64,000 nt of DNA from Hyphomonas sediminis (GCF_019679475.1 NZ_JAIEZP010000001.1:2604001-2668000); one strand, 5' to 3'; counted from the first letter of the stretch, positions 9,560-19,806 are shown. Notes: generated from the letters alone by a model not told the origin. Made by a program: numbers and translations.

Positions 9560-9584
9560 AAGGCCCGCGCTTGCGGGCCTTTTC
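9560..9584 (+). terminator. Rho-independent terminator of the SDR gene
   Basis: A 9-bp stem AAGGCCCGC/GCGGGCCTT (9560-9568 with 9573-9581) has loop GCTT and a TTTT tail. Confidence 0.85.
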
Positions 9585-9642
9585 CGTGTCTTTTTGAGGA
9601 CTCCCAGTGACAGTTTGGGACACTTCGGGTCATTTTCGGCCC

Positions 9643-9687
9643 TTGCCTGGGTCGGCTTACCTGAATAATGATACATTATTACATTAC
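9643..9687 (+). promoter_or_regulatory. Promoter and Zur-like operator of the TonB receptor
   Basis: An AT-rich imperfect dyad at 9665-9687 (TAATG at 9666-9670, CATTA at 9682-9686) matches about 17 of 23 positions of the remembered Zur consensus GAAATGTTATANTATAACATTTC when read on the minus strand. A plausible promoter, TTGCCT (9643-9648), 17-base spacer, TAATGA (9666-9671), places the -10 inside the dyad, as expected for zinc-dependent repression. The match is by eye only. Confidence 0.5.
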
Positions 9688-9706
9688 TAAAAGTGAGTCC
9701 TCCCAG

Positions 9707-11836
9707 ATGAAACGCACGCTCCTGCTGACCGCCCTTTCCGGTCACCTTCTCTCCGGCATTGCCCTCTCTCAGGAGACCGATGCCCCGCGCGTCGAAGCCC
9801 CGATCATCGTGACCGCCCCCGGCCCCGCGCGCTCCAGCGACGAGCTGATCGGCAACGCGACGGCGCTCGACCGGGCGGAAATCACCGCGCGCCTTTCCGG
9901 CACGCTGGGCGACACGCTGGCAGGTGAGCCGGGCGTTTCGACGACCTTCTTCGGACAGGGCGCGAGCCGGCCGGTGCTGCGCGGGCTTGGCGCCGAACGA
10001 GTGCAAGTACTGACCAACGGGATCGGCGTGGTGGACGTTTCCGCCGCAAGCCCGGACCACCAGGTGAGCGCGGACGGCATCGATGCCGACAAGATCGAGA
10101 TCCTGCGCGGGCCGGCAGCGCTTGCCTATGGCGGGCAGGCCATCGGCGGCGTGGTCAATGTGATCGACGGGCTGATCGTGGACACCCTGCCCGAAGCGCC
10201 GGTGAGCGGCGAAGCCTATGGCGCCTATAACAGCGTGAATGACGGCACTGAGGCAGGCGCGCGGGCAGCCTTCACCACCGGGCCGCTGGTCTTCTCGCTT
10301 TCCGCTTCCCGGCGCGACTTTGGCGACTTCAACATTCCGGGCCTCGCCGAGTCCCGCCAGCTGCGCCACCGGGAAGAACTGGAAGAAGCGCTGCATGAGC
10401 ATGAGGACGGCGAAGACCACGACCACGACCACGATCATGAAGACGCCGGCAACGGCACCCTGCCCAACTCCTTCCTCGAAACGCAGACGCTGGGCGCGGG
10501 CGTAAGCTGGGTGGGCGAGCGGGCGTTTGCCGGCTTTGCCGTGCGCCAGCAGACTTCCCAATACGGCATCGCGGGCCATTCGCACGCACATGAGGAAGAT
10601 GAAGAGGAAGGCGCCGAGGAAGACCATGACGAAGCCGCGCCCTATATCGACTTCGAGCAGATGCGCTACGACTTCCGCGGCGGGCTGAACCTTGACGGCG
10701 ACATCCTGAAGAAAGTGACCGCAACGCTTTCATACTCCGACTACGAACATAGCGAGATTGAAGGCGGCGCGGCGAGCTCCATATTCAAGAGCGAAGGCTT
10801 TGAGGGCCGGATCGAACTCGACCATGCGCTGGCCGGCTTTGAAGGCGCGGTGGGCCTGCAATTCCTCGACAAGTCACTCGACGCGAGCGGCGGGGAAGCC
10901 TTCCTGACACCGACGGATACACAATCCATCGCCCTGTTCGTTTACGAGACGCGCGACTGGGACAGCGGATTTGGCGTGGAAGGCGGCCTGCGGCTGGAAC
11001 AGCTGGAGCATGACAATGCCGTGGCCGGAAAGACCGAGTTCGACCTTGTGAGCGCCTCCGGCGGCGTGCACCAGCATTTTGGCGACGGATGGTTTGCCGG
11101 GGCGCAGGTGGCCTATACCGAACGCGCGCCCAATGAGAGCGAGCTGTTCGCCTTCGGCCCGCACCTGGCGACCGAACAATTCGAAGTGGGCAATGCCGAC
11201 CTCAGCAAGGAAAAGGGCCTGAACCTTGAGGCGACACTGCGCTGGCGCGGCGCCAATGCCAGCGTGGGCGCAAACCTCTTCCGCACGAGCTTCACCAACT
11301 TTGTGTATCTCGCCCCCGGCACGATCGAAGAAGATGGCGAACTGATCAGCGAGGAGCATGGCCTGCCCGTCTACCTGTTCAGCCAGGATGACGCGACCTT
11401 CACCGGCGGCGAGATCTATGGCGAATACTATCTGGATAACGGGCCGCTGGCGGCGGACTGGACCTTCCGCTCCAGCCTCGACTATGTGCGCGCCGAATTC
11501 GACAATGGCGGGGACGTTCCCTTCGTGCCGCCGCTGCGCGCCACGGCCAGCGCCGAGGCTGACTGGGAGCGCATCGAAGCGGGCATCAGCCTCGAATGGG
11601 CCGACAACCAGAAATATGTGGGCGATGGCCAGCTCGGCACCAGCGACTATACGCTGATCAACCTGCGCACGGCGCTGAAACTCTCCGAATACGGAATTGG
11701 CAAGGAAGGCACGCAGCTGTTCTTCGAAGTGCGCAATGCCGGCGATAAGGAAGTGCGCCTGGCGACATCCGTGCTTCGTGACATGGTGCCCATGCCGGGC
11801 CGGAATGTGCGCGCGGGGCTGCGGTATACGTTCTGA
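9707..11836 (+). CDS. znuD: TonB-dependent zinc receptor (ZnuD-like)
   Basis: An outer-membrane TonB-dependent receptor of 709 residues from the ATG at 9707, with a signal peptide ending near IALSQE. The plug domain is recognisable from VTAPGPARSSDELIGN, RGLGAERVQVL and ILRGPAALAYGG. The barrel ends in a terminal Phe (AGLRYTF). Two acidic His-rich stretches fall in predicted extracellular loops: about residues 229-248 (EHEDGEDHDHDHDHED) and about 291-309 (HSHAHEEDEEEGAEEDHDE). Such loops are the mark of ZnuD-type zinc receptors in Neisseria and relatives. The Zur-like operator upstream supports zinc import. A siderophore role is less likely. Confidence 0.85.
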   Translation: MKRTLLLTALSGHLLSGIALSQETDAPRVEAPIIVTAPGPARSSDELIGNATALDRAEITARLSGTLGDTLAGEPGVSTTFFGQGASRPVLRGLGAERVQVLTNGIGVVDVSAASPDHQVSADGIDADKIEILRGPAALAYGGQAIGGVVNVIDGLIVDTLPEAPVSGEAYGAYNSVNDGTEAGARAAFTTGPLVFSLSASRRDFGDFNIPGLAESRQLRHREELEEALHEHEDGEDHDHDHDHEDAGNGTLPNSFLETQTLGAGVSWVGERAFAGFAVRQQTSQYGIAGHSHAHEEDEEEGAEEDHDEAAPYIDFEQMRYDFRGGLNLDGDILKKVTATLSYSDYEHSEIEGGAASSIFKSEGFEGRIELDHALAGFEGAVGLQFLDKSLDASGGEAFLTPTDTQSIALFVYETRDWDSGFGVEGGLRLEQLEHDNAVAGKTEFDLVSASGGVHQHFGDGWFAGAQVAYTERAPNESELFAFGPHLATEQFEVGNADLSKEKGLNLEATLRWRGANASVGANLFRTSFTNFVYLAPGTIEEDGELISEEHGLPVYLFSQDDATFTGGEIYGEYYLDNGPLAADWTFRSSLDYVRAEFDNGGDVPFVPPLRATASAEADWERIEAGISLEWADNQKYVGDGQLGTSDYTLINLRTALKLSEYGIGKEGTQLFFEVRNAGDKEVRLATSVLRDMVPMPGRNVRAGLRYTF

Positions 11837-12036
11837 GGCTTGCGTGTTGTAACGCCCTGCGGGCGCCCCTCACCTCCCACCGCCAAAGGCGGTGGGCCCC
11901 TCCTCTCCCGTAAACGGGAGAGGGGTTTGGCGTCGCGCTATTGGTGCCCCCTCACCCCTCTCCCTCTGGGAGAGGAGGGACCCGCGCCCGGAGGGCGTGG
12001 GAGGTGAGGGCTGCGGCGCGCGCCCTGCGACAGCGA
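11837..12036. repeat. Intergenic nested inverted repeats (bidirectional terminator region)
   Basis: These 200 bases lie between convergent genes. Hairpin one is CCCACCGCC-AAA-GGCGGTGGG (11876-11896). Hairpin two is CCTCTCCCGT-AA-ACGGGAGAGG (11902-11923). A 14-bp perfect outer inverted repeat pairs 11867-11880 (CCCTCACCTCCCAC) with 11997-12010. The layout resembles the mosaic palindromic repeats scattered in alphaproteobacterial genomes. It probably stops transcription from both sides. Confidence 0.75.
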
Positions 12037-13452
12037 TCAGACGTGGATCACGCGGCCTTCGGCGTCCAGCACGGCTTCGTGCATGGTTTCAGACAGTGTC
12101 GGGTGCGGAAAGATCGTGTGGATCAGGTCCTGCTCCGTCAGCTCGCCCTGCCGGGCGATGACATAACCCTGGATCAGCTCGGTGACTTCCGCGCCGATCA
12201 TGTGGGCGCCGAGCAGTTCGCCGGTTTTCTTGTCGAACACGGTTTTCACCATGCCATTCTCCGCCCCCAGAGCAATCGCCTTGCCATTGCCAATGAAGGG
12301 GAAGCGGCCGACCTTGATGTCATAGCCCTTCGCCTTGGCGGCGGCCTCGGTAAGGCCAACGCTGGCGACCTGCGGATGGGAATAGGTGCAGCCGGGAATG
12401 TTTGACGCGTCAAACGGCTCGGCATGGTTTTTCCCATGAATGCCTTCGACGCAGACGATGCCTTCATGGCTGGCCTTGTGGGCGAGCCAGGGCGGGCCGG
12501 TGAGGTCGCCAATGGCATAAAGGCCGGGCACGCCCGTGCGCCCGAAGCCATCCACCACAACATGAGTTTTCTCGATCTTCACGCCGAGCGCTTCGAGGCC
12601 GAGATTTTCGACATTGCCGACGATGCCGACGGCGAGGATGGCGCGGTCGAATTCCTTCGTTTCCTTCTTGCCATCCTTGGTGGTGATTTCTGCCGTGAGC
12701 GTATCTTTTCCGGGCTTCAGGTTTTCGACCTTCGCGCCGGTGAGGATGTTCATGCCCTGCTTCTTGAAATCCTTCTCGGCGAGGCCGGAGATTTCAGCGT
12801 CTTCCACCGGCAGGATGCGCTCCATTACCTCGGCGACGGTAACCTCACTGCCCAGCTCGTTATAGAAGCTCGCAAACTCGATGCCGATGGCGCCCGAACC
12901 GATCACCAGCAGGCGCTTTGGCATCACATCCGGCGTCATCGCTTCGCGATAGGTCCAGACAAGTTTGCCATCTGCTTTCAGGCCGGCCTGCGGAATATCG
13001 CGGGCGCGGGCGCCGGTGGCGAGCATTACATGCTTGGCCGTATACGGCGTATCCTTGCCATCCTTGCCCTTGACGATGACCTTGGGCGCAGGCGCGTCCT
13101 TCTCCAGACGGGCCGTGCCTTCGATCACGTCGATCTTGTTCTTCTTCATGAGGAACTTGACGCCGTTCGACAGCTGCGAGGCAACGCCGCGCGAGCGCTT
13201 CACCACTGCCTCAAGATCGAAAGACGGGTTTTCGATCTTCAGGCCGAAGGATTTGGCATGCTTGGCAAGATGGAGCACTTCGGCCGAACGCAGCAGCGCC
13301 TTGGTGGGGATACAGCCCCAGTTGAGACAGATGCCGCCGAGGCTTTCACGCTCGACAATCGCCGTTTTCATGCCGAGCTGGCTCGCGCGGATCGCCGCGA
13401 CATAGCCGCCGGGGCCGGAGCCGATGACGATGAGATCGTATTGGGTGGACAT
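12037..13452 (-). CDS. lpd: Dihydrolipoamide dehydrogenase (E3)
   Basis: An FAD flavoenzyme that reoxidises dihydrolipoyl groups of the pyruvate dehydrogenase complex, reducing NAD+. Visible motifs are the FAD Rossmann GSGPGGY near the N-terminus, the redox disulfide GGICLNWGCIPTK, the NAD site VIGSGAIGIEFASF, and the C-terminal His-Glu dyad HPTLSE. I prefer the ATG at 13452 (MSTQYDL), spaced 7 bases from AAGGAG, giving 471 residues; the ATG two codons earlier is also possible. It is last in the pdh cluster, separated from pdhC by a palindromic repeat. Confidence 0.96.
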   Translation of the reverse strand: MSTQYDLIVIGSGPGGYVAAIRASQLGMKTAIVERESLGGICLNWGCIPTKALLRSAEVLHLAKHAKSFGLKIENPSFDLEAVVKRSRGVASQLSNGVKFLMKKNKIDVIEGTARLEKDAPAPKVIVKGKDGKDTPYTAKHVMLATGARARDIPQAGLKADGKLVWTYREAMTPDVMPKRLLVIGSGAIGIEFASFYNELGSEVTVAEVMERILPVEDAEISGLAEKDFKKQGMNILTGAKVENLKPGKDTLTAEITTKDGKKETKEFDRAILAVGIVGNVENLGLEALGVKIEKTHVVVDGFGRTGVPGLYAIGDLTGPPWLAHKASHEGIVCVEGIHGKNHAEPFDASNIPGCTYSHPQVASVGLTEAAAKAKGYDIKVGRFPFIGNGKAIALGAENGMVKTVFDKKTGELLGAHMIGAEVTELIQGYVIARQGELTEQDLIHTIFPHPTLSETMHEAVLDAEGRVIHV

Positions 13453-13472
13453 TTGCATTCTCCTTGGCCTGA

Positions 13473-13541
13473 CGGCTCATGGTGAGCGAAGTCGAACCAT
13501 GGGCCGCCCGCGCATCCTTCGACTTCGCTCAGGATGAGCTA
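13473..13541. repeat. Palindromic intergenic repeat between pdhC and lpd
   Basis: The left arm (13475-13500) and right arm (13514-13540) are inverted copies built on TGAGCGAAGTCGAA. The left arm carries GG...CC where the right arm carries CC...GG, so each arm keeps its own small hairpin (ATGGT/ACCAT and ATCCT/AGGAT). The right arm shares 27 identical bases with 45355-45381. The element could modulate read-through from pdhC to lpd. Confidence 0.8.
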
Positions 13542-13558
13542 CCCTGTTACTTCACCAG

Positions 13559-14887
13559 CTAAAGCAGCATCGCCTCCGGCGTTTCGACATAGCGTTTGAA
13601 CGCTGCGAGCCATTTGGCGCCCTCTGCGCCGCCAATGACGCGGTGGTCGCAACTGAGCGTCACGCTCATGACCGTCCGGGCAACGATGTTGCCGGTCTCG
13701 TCCACCACGGCGCGTTTCTCGCCCGCGCCGACCGAGAGGATCATGCCTTCGGGCGGATTGATGATCGAGCCGAACGACTTGATGCCGAACATGCCGAGGT
13801 TCGAGATCGAGAAGGTGCCGCCCATATATTCCTGCGGCTTCAATTTCCGCTCCCGCGCGCGGGTGGCGAGGTCCTTCATCTCTTCGGAGATTTCAGCGAG
13901 GCCCTTCTCTTCGGCCTTGAAGATGACCGGCGTGATGAGGCCGCCTTCGACCGCCACGGCGACCGAGATGTTGGCGTGCTTGTGATAGGCGATGCCTTTG
14001 TCCGTGTAGGACGCATTGCAATCGGGCTCGTCGATCAGGGCGAGCGCGGCAGCCTTGATCAGCAGGTCGTTGACCGAGACCTTCACGCCTTCACGCGCGG
14101 CATTGTTGATGGCCGCGCGGGAGGTGAGCAGGTTGTCGAGCTGAATGTCGATGTTCAGCGGGAAATGCGGCACCTGCATGAAGCTTTCGGTCAGGCGGCG
14201 CGCGACCGTCTTGCGCATACCGTCGAGCGGCTTCAGCTCATAGCTGTCCGGCGCATAGACACGGTCGTCCAGCACCTGCGGCATGATGAGGCCATCGACG
14301 CTGACCGGGCCGCCTTTGGAGGCTTGGGCCGTGGCGGCCTGCGCGCCGGGCTTGGCCGCTTCCACATCGCGCTTGATGATGCGGCCATGCGGGCCGGAGC
14401 CTTCGAGGGCGGCAAGGTCCACGCCCTTGTTGGCGGCAATGCGCTTGGCCAGCGGAGAGGCCATGACGCGCGCGCCGCTGGCGGCTTTTGCCGGGGCGGC
14501 AGCAGGCGCTGGCGCAGGCGCAGCGGCGGGCTTGGGGGCGGCCTGGGGCTTTTTCTCCTCAGGCTTCTTTTCTTCCGCCTTCGGAGCAGCTTCCTTCTTC
14601 GGCGCAGCCTCGGCGGCCGGCGCGGAGACGGCAGACGCATCTTCGCCATCCTCGGCCAGGACGGCGATGACGGTGTTGACCTTCACGCCTTCGGAGCCTT
14701 CCGGGACAATGATCTTGGCGACCTTGCCTTCATCGACAGCTTCGACTTCCATCGTCGCCTTGTCGGTTTCGATCTCGGCAATGATGTCGCCAGACTTGAC
14801 CGTGTCGCCTTCCTTGACGAGCCATTTGGCCAGTGTGCCCTCTTCCATCGTAGGGCTGAGCGCGGGCATGGTGATGTTGATGCTCAT
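13559..14887 (-). CDS. pdhC: Pyruvate dehydrogenase E2, dihydrolipoamide acetyltransferase
   Basis: E2 transfers the acetyl group from lipoyl to CoA and forms the core of the PDH complex. The 442-residue order is: lipoyl domain 1-80 with the modified lysine in ETDKATMEV; an Ala/Pro/Lys/Glu-rich linker (about 85-135); the E1/E3-binding domain ([30 protein letters not shown]); and the catalytic domain with the DHRxxxG motif in [12 protein letters not shown] near the C-terminus. The ATG overlaps the pdhB stop (TGATG), so translation is coupled. Confidence 0.97.
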   Translation of the reverse strand: MSINITMPALSPTMEEGTLAKWLVKEGDTVKSGDIIAEIETDKATMEVEAVDEGKVAKIIVPEGSEGVKVNTVIAVLAEDGEDASAVSAPAAEAAPKKEAAPKAEEKKPEEKKPQAAPKPAAAPAPAPAAAPAKAASGARVMASPLAKRIAANKGVDLAALEGSGPHGRIIKRDVEAAKPGAQAATAQASKGGPVSVDGLIMPQVLDDRVYAPDSYELKPLDGMRKTVARRLTESFMQVPHFPLNIDIQLDNLLTSRAAINNAAREGVKVSVNDLLIKAAALALIDEPDCNASYTDKGIAYHKHANISVAVAVEGGLITPVIFKAEEKGLAEISEEMKDLATRARERKLKPQEYMGGTFSISNLGMFGIKSFGSIINPPEGMILSVGAGEKRAVVDETGNIVARTVMSVTLSCDHRVIGGAEGAKWLAAFKRYVETPEAMLL

Positions 14888-16296
14888 CAGAACGCTCCTT
14901 CGCAGACTTTACGGGCCGCCTCGACGATATCATCCGCATTCGGAAGGCTGAGCGCCTCAAGGTTTGCGGCGTAGGGGAGCGGCACGTCTTTCTGGTGGAC
15001 GCGGACCGGGGGCGCGTCGAGATAGTCGAAGGCTTCGGCGACCACGGTGGCGGCGATCTCTGCGCCGACGCCCATGAAGCGCCAGCCTTCTTCGCAGCAG
15101 ACGAGGCGGTTGGTTTTCTTCACGCTTTCGATGACGGTATCGGTGTCCAACGGGCGCAGGGTGCGCAGGTCGATCACTTCGGCGCTGATACCTTCCTCAG
15201 CGAGACGCTCGGCCGCCTGAAGGGCGAAGCCGACCATGCGGGAATGGGCAACCAGCGTGACATCCGTACCCTCGCGCTTCACGGCCGCCTTGCCGATGGG
15301 CAGGACATAATCGTCCAGATCCGGCACCGGGAAAGAGTGACCGTAGAGCAGCTCATGCTCCAGGAACACGACCGGGTTGGGATCGCGGATGGCAGCCTTG
15401 AGGAGGGCCTTGGCGTCGGCCGCATCATACGGCGCGATGACCTTGAGGCCGGGGATCTGTGCGTACCAGGCCGAATAGTCCTGGCTGTGCTGGGCGCCGA
15501 CGCGGCTGGCCGCGCCGTTGGGGCCGCGGAACACGATGGGGCAGCCCATCTGGCCACCGGACATGTAGAGCGTCTTGGCGGCGGAGTTGATGATCTGGTC
15601 AATCGCCTGCATGGCGAAGTTGAAGGTCATGAACTCGACAATCGGCTTCAGGCCCGCAAACGCGGCGCCGACGCCGAGACCGGCAAAACCATGCTCCGTG
15701 ATCGGCGTATCGATCACGCGGCGGTCGCCAAACTCCTGCAACAGTTCACGGGTCACCTTGTAGGCGCCCTGATACTGGGCGACTTCCTCACCCATGACGA
15801 AGACGCGCTCATCGCGGCGCATCTCTTCGGCCATCGCGTCGCGCAGGGCGTCCCGCACCGATGTCTCGGTGAAGGTGGTGCCATCGGGCAGTGAGGGATC
15901 GGAGTGGACAGCGGCGCGCGGCGGCTCGGGCGCTTCAGCGCGGGGGGCCTCCGCTACCGGGGCGGCTTTGGGCGCCTCTTCGGCTTCCTTCGGCGCGCTT
16001 TCAGCTGTCGCTTCTGCCTTGGGCGCGGAGGATGCAGCGCTGGAAACGTCTTCGCCATCTGCGGCGAGCACCGCGATGATGGAGTTGACTTTCACGCCCT
16101 CAGTGCCTTCCGGCACGACGATGCGGGCGAGGACGCCTTCGTCCACGGCTTCGACTTCCATCGTCGCCTTGTCGGTTTCGATTTCGGCGATCACGTCGCC
16201 GGACTTGATGGCATCGCCCTCTTTCTTGAGCCATTTGGAGAGCGTGCCCTCCTCCATGGTGGGCGACAGCGCAGGCATAAGGATGTCTACGGACAT
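14887..16296 (-). CDS. pdhB: Pyruvate dehydrogenase E1 beta subunit with N-terminal lipoyl domain
   Basis: The E1 beta subunit of the alpha2beta2 pyruvate dehydrogenase. Its 469 residues exceed the usual 325-330 because a lipoyl domain (residues 1-80, DKA lysine in [15 protein letters not shown]) and an Ala/Glu/Pro-rich linker (to about 135) precede the catalytic part ([37 protein letters not shown]). This lipoyl-E1beta arrangement is known in alphaproteobacteria such as Zymomonas and Sinorhizobium. The lipoyl domain is nearly the same as that of pdhC downstream, suggesting duplication. It follows the MAPEG gene directly. Confidence 0.97.
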   Translation of the reverse strand: MSVDILMPALSPTMEEGTLSKWLKKEGDAIKSGDVIAEIETDKATMEVEAVDEGVLARIVVPEGTEGVKVNSIIAVLAADGEDVSSAASSAPKAEATAESAPKEAEEAPKAAPVAEAPRAEAPEPPRAAVHSDPSLPDGTTFTETSVRDALRDAMAEEMRRDERVFVMGEEVAQYQGAYKVTRELLQEFGDRRVIDTPITEHGFAGLGVGAAFAGLKPIVEFMTFNFAMQAIDQIINSAAKTLYMSGGQMGCPIVFRGPNGAASRVGAQHSQDYSAWYAQIPGLKVIAPYDAADAKALLKAAIRDPNPVVFLEHELLYGHSFPVPDLDDYVLPIGKAAVKREGTDVTLVAHSRMVGFALQAAERLAEEGISAEVIDLRTLRPLDTDTVIESVKKTNRLVCCEEGWRFMGVGAEIAATVVAEAFDYLDAPPVRVHQKDVPLPYAANLEALSLPNADDIVEAARKVCEGAF

Positions 16297-16701
16297 TTAG
16301 GATACTCCGGAAAACGGAAGAACTTGAAGAAACATCATCACAAGACCGACGACGCCGACGAAGAACACCAGCGAGCGGACGGCCGGAACGCCGAACCAGT
16401 AAAGCGGCGCAAAGGCGAGACGCGCGAAAAAGAAGATGGCAGCACCAAGCTCTGTCCACTGATTGGACCGGCCCGACGCCTCCACGAGAAGGACGAGCGG
16501 CACGAACATGCACATCGCCTCGACCATATTGGCCGTGGCACGCTTGGCGCGCCCCATCAGAGGGCCATACGGCGCGAGATTGTCCCGCGCGCTGAGCAGT
16601 TCCTTGCCGGAATACTGACGGTGACCGGCATACGCCTCGCCGAGAATGTAAACGACGAAGAGCCCCACCGTGGCCGAAAGCCAGGAAAGCTCAACGCTCA
16701 T
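16297..16701 (-). CDS. MAPEG family integral membrane protein
   Basis: A 134-residue polytopic membrane protein. Four hydrophobic segments are visible: SVELSWLSATVGLFVVYILG, ANMVEAMCMFVPLVLLVEA, a segment around ELGAAIFFFARLAFAPLYW, and SLVFFVGVVGLVMMFLQ. The pattern with GxxxRxxRAxxNxxE (MGRAKRATANMVEAM) matches the MAPEG family (glutathione and eicosanoid metabolism enzymes and bacterial relatives). The ATG at 16701 overlaps the pdhA stop, and the gene's stop directly abuts pdhB, so it is embedded in the pdh operon. The frame extends to 16734 without a better start. Substrate and role are unknown. Confidence 0.82.
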   Translation of the reverse strand: MSVELSWLSATVGLFVVYILGEAYAGHRQYSGKELLSARDNLAPYGPLMGRAKRATANMVEAMCMFVPLVLLVEASGRSNQWTELGAAIFFFARLAFAPLYWFGVPAVRSLVFFVGVVGLVMMFLQVLPFSGVS

Positions 16702-17711
16702 CACACACCCTCTTCGATCAGAACATCCGTCCACAGCTCGCTCGGATCGGGCTCCGGGCTCTCCAGGGAGAAGTCGGCGGCCTCTTTCACGATGGCTTTG
16801 ATTTCGTTGTCGATCTTCTTGAGGTCGTCCTCGGTTGCGTGGCCCAGCTCCAGGATCTGGCCCTTGAGGCCTTCAATCGGATCGTGGTGGGTGCGGATGT
16901 CGTCGACTTCCTCACGCTTGCGATACTTGGCCGGGTCGGACATCGAGTGGCCGCGATACCGGTAGGTCTTCATCTCGAGGATGTAGGGGCCCTTGCCGCT
17001 GCGCGCATGCTTGACGGCTTTCTCGCCCGCTTCGCGCACTGCCAGCACGTCCATGCCGTCGACTTCCTCGCCTTCGATCTCGAAGGAGATGCCGCGCTTG
17101 TACAGCTCGGTCTCGGAGGCGTGGCGCTCAACGCTCGTGCCCATCGCGTACATGTTGTTCTCGATGACGTAGATCACCGGCAGCTTCCAGAGCGAAGCCA
17201 TGTTGAAGGCCTCGTAAACCTGGCCCTGGTTGGCCGCGCCATCGCCAAAGTAAGCGAGGCTGACATTGTCATTGCCGCGATATCTGTTGGCGAAGGCGAG
17301 CCCCGTGCCCAGCGGCACCTGCGCGCCGACGATGCCGTGGCCACCATAGAAGTTCTTCTCTTTCGAGAACATGTGCATGGAGCCGCCCTTGCCGCGCGAA
17401 AGCCCGCCAATGCGCCCGGTCAGCTCTGCCATGACGCCGTTGGGGTCCATGCCACAGGCCAGCATGTGGCCGTGGTCGCGATAGCCGGTGATGACCTGAT
17501 CGCCTTCCTTGAGGCAGGCCTGCATGCCGGTAACCACCGCTTCCTGTCCGATATAGAGGTGGCAGAAGCCTGCGATCTTGCCCATGCCATAGAGCTGGCC
17601 GGCTTTTTCCTCGAAACGCCGGATCAGCAGCATCTCGCGGTAGTAATTCAGCATCTCGGCCTTCGAGGCCTTAGCGGGTGCCTTTTTGGTACTTTTAGGT
17701 TTTGTCGCCAT
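16701..17711 (-). CDS. pdhA: Pyruvate dehydrogenase E1 alpha subunit
   Basis: The thiamine-diphosphate-binding alpha subunit of E1, which decarboxylates pyruvate. The TPP motif GDG...N is seen in AYFGDGAANQGQVYEAFNMA, and the phosphorylation-loop-like region YRYRGHSMSDPAKYR is conserved. The ATG at 17711 (MATKPKSTKK) is preceded by GGGAGG and gives 336 residues with a Lys/Ala-rich N-terminus. The frame is open to 17747 but without an RBS. It is the first gene of pdhA-MAPEG-pdhB-pdhC-(repeat)-lpd. Confidence 0.97.
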   Translation of the reverse strand: MATKPKSTKKAPAKASKAEMLNYYREMLLIRRFEEKAGQLYGMGKIAGFCHLYIGQEAVVTGMQACLKEGDQVITGYRDHGHMLACGMDPNGVMAELTGRIGGLSRGKGGSMHMFSKEKNFYGGHGIVGAQVPLGTGLAFANRYRGNDNVSLAYFGDGAANQGQVYEAFNMASLWKLPVIYVIENNMYAMGTSVERHASETELYKRGISFEIEGEEVDGMDVLAVREAGEKAVKHARSGKGPYILEMKTYRYRGHSMSDPAKYRKREEVDDIRTHHDPIEGLKGQILELGHATEDDLKKIDNEIKAIVKEAADFSLESPEPDPSELWTDVLIEEGV

Positions 17712-17776
17712 AACGATGTGCCTCCCAGAGGCTTTATGTCGCCGCATTATTGCAACGACAAGTCAGACCATCGTTG

Positions 17777-18088
17777 TCAATTTGCAGAGCTACGTTCGGG
17801 GGTAAGGAGAACAATTTCTCCCGGATAAGCAAAAGCGAGCTTATCACGTGCTAACGCTTCCACATAATCAGGGTCAACTGAACCTGGCGTAAGACGCCGG
17901 ATATCCACCCGCAGACGATCGATTTCCTGCTGGATATCGGCCAGTTCGGTCTTGCGGTTTTCCAGCTCTATCTGGGCATCCGTCCAACGGCCAAGCCCCT
18001 TCTCCCCCGCGAACGCGTGGAAGGCAAAGTAGAGCACCAGCAAGCTGAGCCCAAGAGCCTGAAGCCGTGAAACCATGCTCATAGGCAT
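17777..18088 (-). CDS. Septum formation initiator (FtsB/DivIC family)
   Basis: A 103-residue bitopic membrane protein: an N-terminal hydrophobic segment (about 9-28, LQALGLSLLVLYFAFHAFAG), then a coiled coil rich in Glu/Arg/Leu (about 38-70, ENRKTELADIQQEIDRLRVDIRRL), then the DPDYVEALARDKLAFAYPGEIVLL stretch typical of FtsB/DivIC. It should join the FtsQLB complex. Three in-frame ATGs lie within the first five codons and the true start is unclear. Its position between eno and pdhA is common in alphaproteobacteria. Confidence 0.88.
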   Translation of the reverse strand: MPMSMVSRLQALGLSLLVLYFAFHAFAGEKGLGRWTDAQIELENRKTELADIQQEIDRLRVDIRRLTPGSVDPDYVEALARDKLAFAYPGEIVLLTPERSSAN

Positions 18089-18107
18089 GCCGTGCGTTGG
18101 TTAAAGG

Positions 18108-18118
18108 ATGGTGACCAT
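18108..18118. promoter_or_regulatory. Palindrome ATGGTGACCAT upstream of the ftsB-like gene
   Basis: An 11-base palindrome (ATGGT-G-ACCAT) flanked by TTAA on both sides (18101-18104 and 18118-18121) lies 20 bases upstream of the ftsB-like start. It could be an operator. The TTAA spacing does not fit a full CtrA box. Confidence 0.25.
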
Positions 18119-18145
18119 TAACGAAAACGGCGCATCCAGAAACAG

Positions 18146-18170
18146 TTCGGGGCCCGCGAGGGGCCCCGAA
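18146..18170 (-). terminator. Probable eno terminator
   Basis: A perfect 10-bp stem TTCGGGGCCC/GGGCCCCGAA (18146-18155 with 18161-18170) lies 33 bases after the eno stop on the minus strand. The T run is weak (CTGTTT). Confidence 0.65.
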
Positions 18171-18202
18171 ACATCACGAAACATCAGTGGAAATCGGTAA
18201 AA

Positions 18203-19573
<1,371 letters not shown>

Positions 19574-19595
19574 TTATGAGCGCAACCGGGGCAAA

Positions 19596-19781
19596 CTAGA
19601 TTTCGTCGCTCGGCTCGAGGATCTGCTTGCCGCGATACATGCCCGTTTTCAGGTCGATGTGGTGCGGACGGCGCAGTTCGCCCGAATTGGCGTCTTCGAT
19701 GTAGGTGTTCATCGCCAGACGGTCATGGGAGCGGCGCATACGGGTGCGCGATTTGGATTTCTTACTCTTGGGGACTGCCAT
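19596..19781 (-). CDS. rpmF: 50S ribosomal protein L32
   Basis: A 61-residue ribosomal protein with the conserved N-terminus [20 protein letters not shown]. The ATG at 19781 is preceded by GGAAGAG. This form lacks the Cys zinc ribbon (no Cys residues), as is normal for alphaproteobacteria. A stem-loop lies in the leader upstream, and a terminator separates it from eno. Confidence 0.96.
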   Translation of the reverse strand: MAVPKSKKSKSRTRMRRSHDRLAMNTYIEDANSGELRRPHHIDLKTGMYRGKQILEPSDEI

Positions 19782-19806
19782 GGCACTCTTCCGGAATCTG
19801 ATGGGA

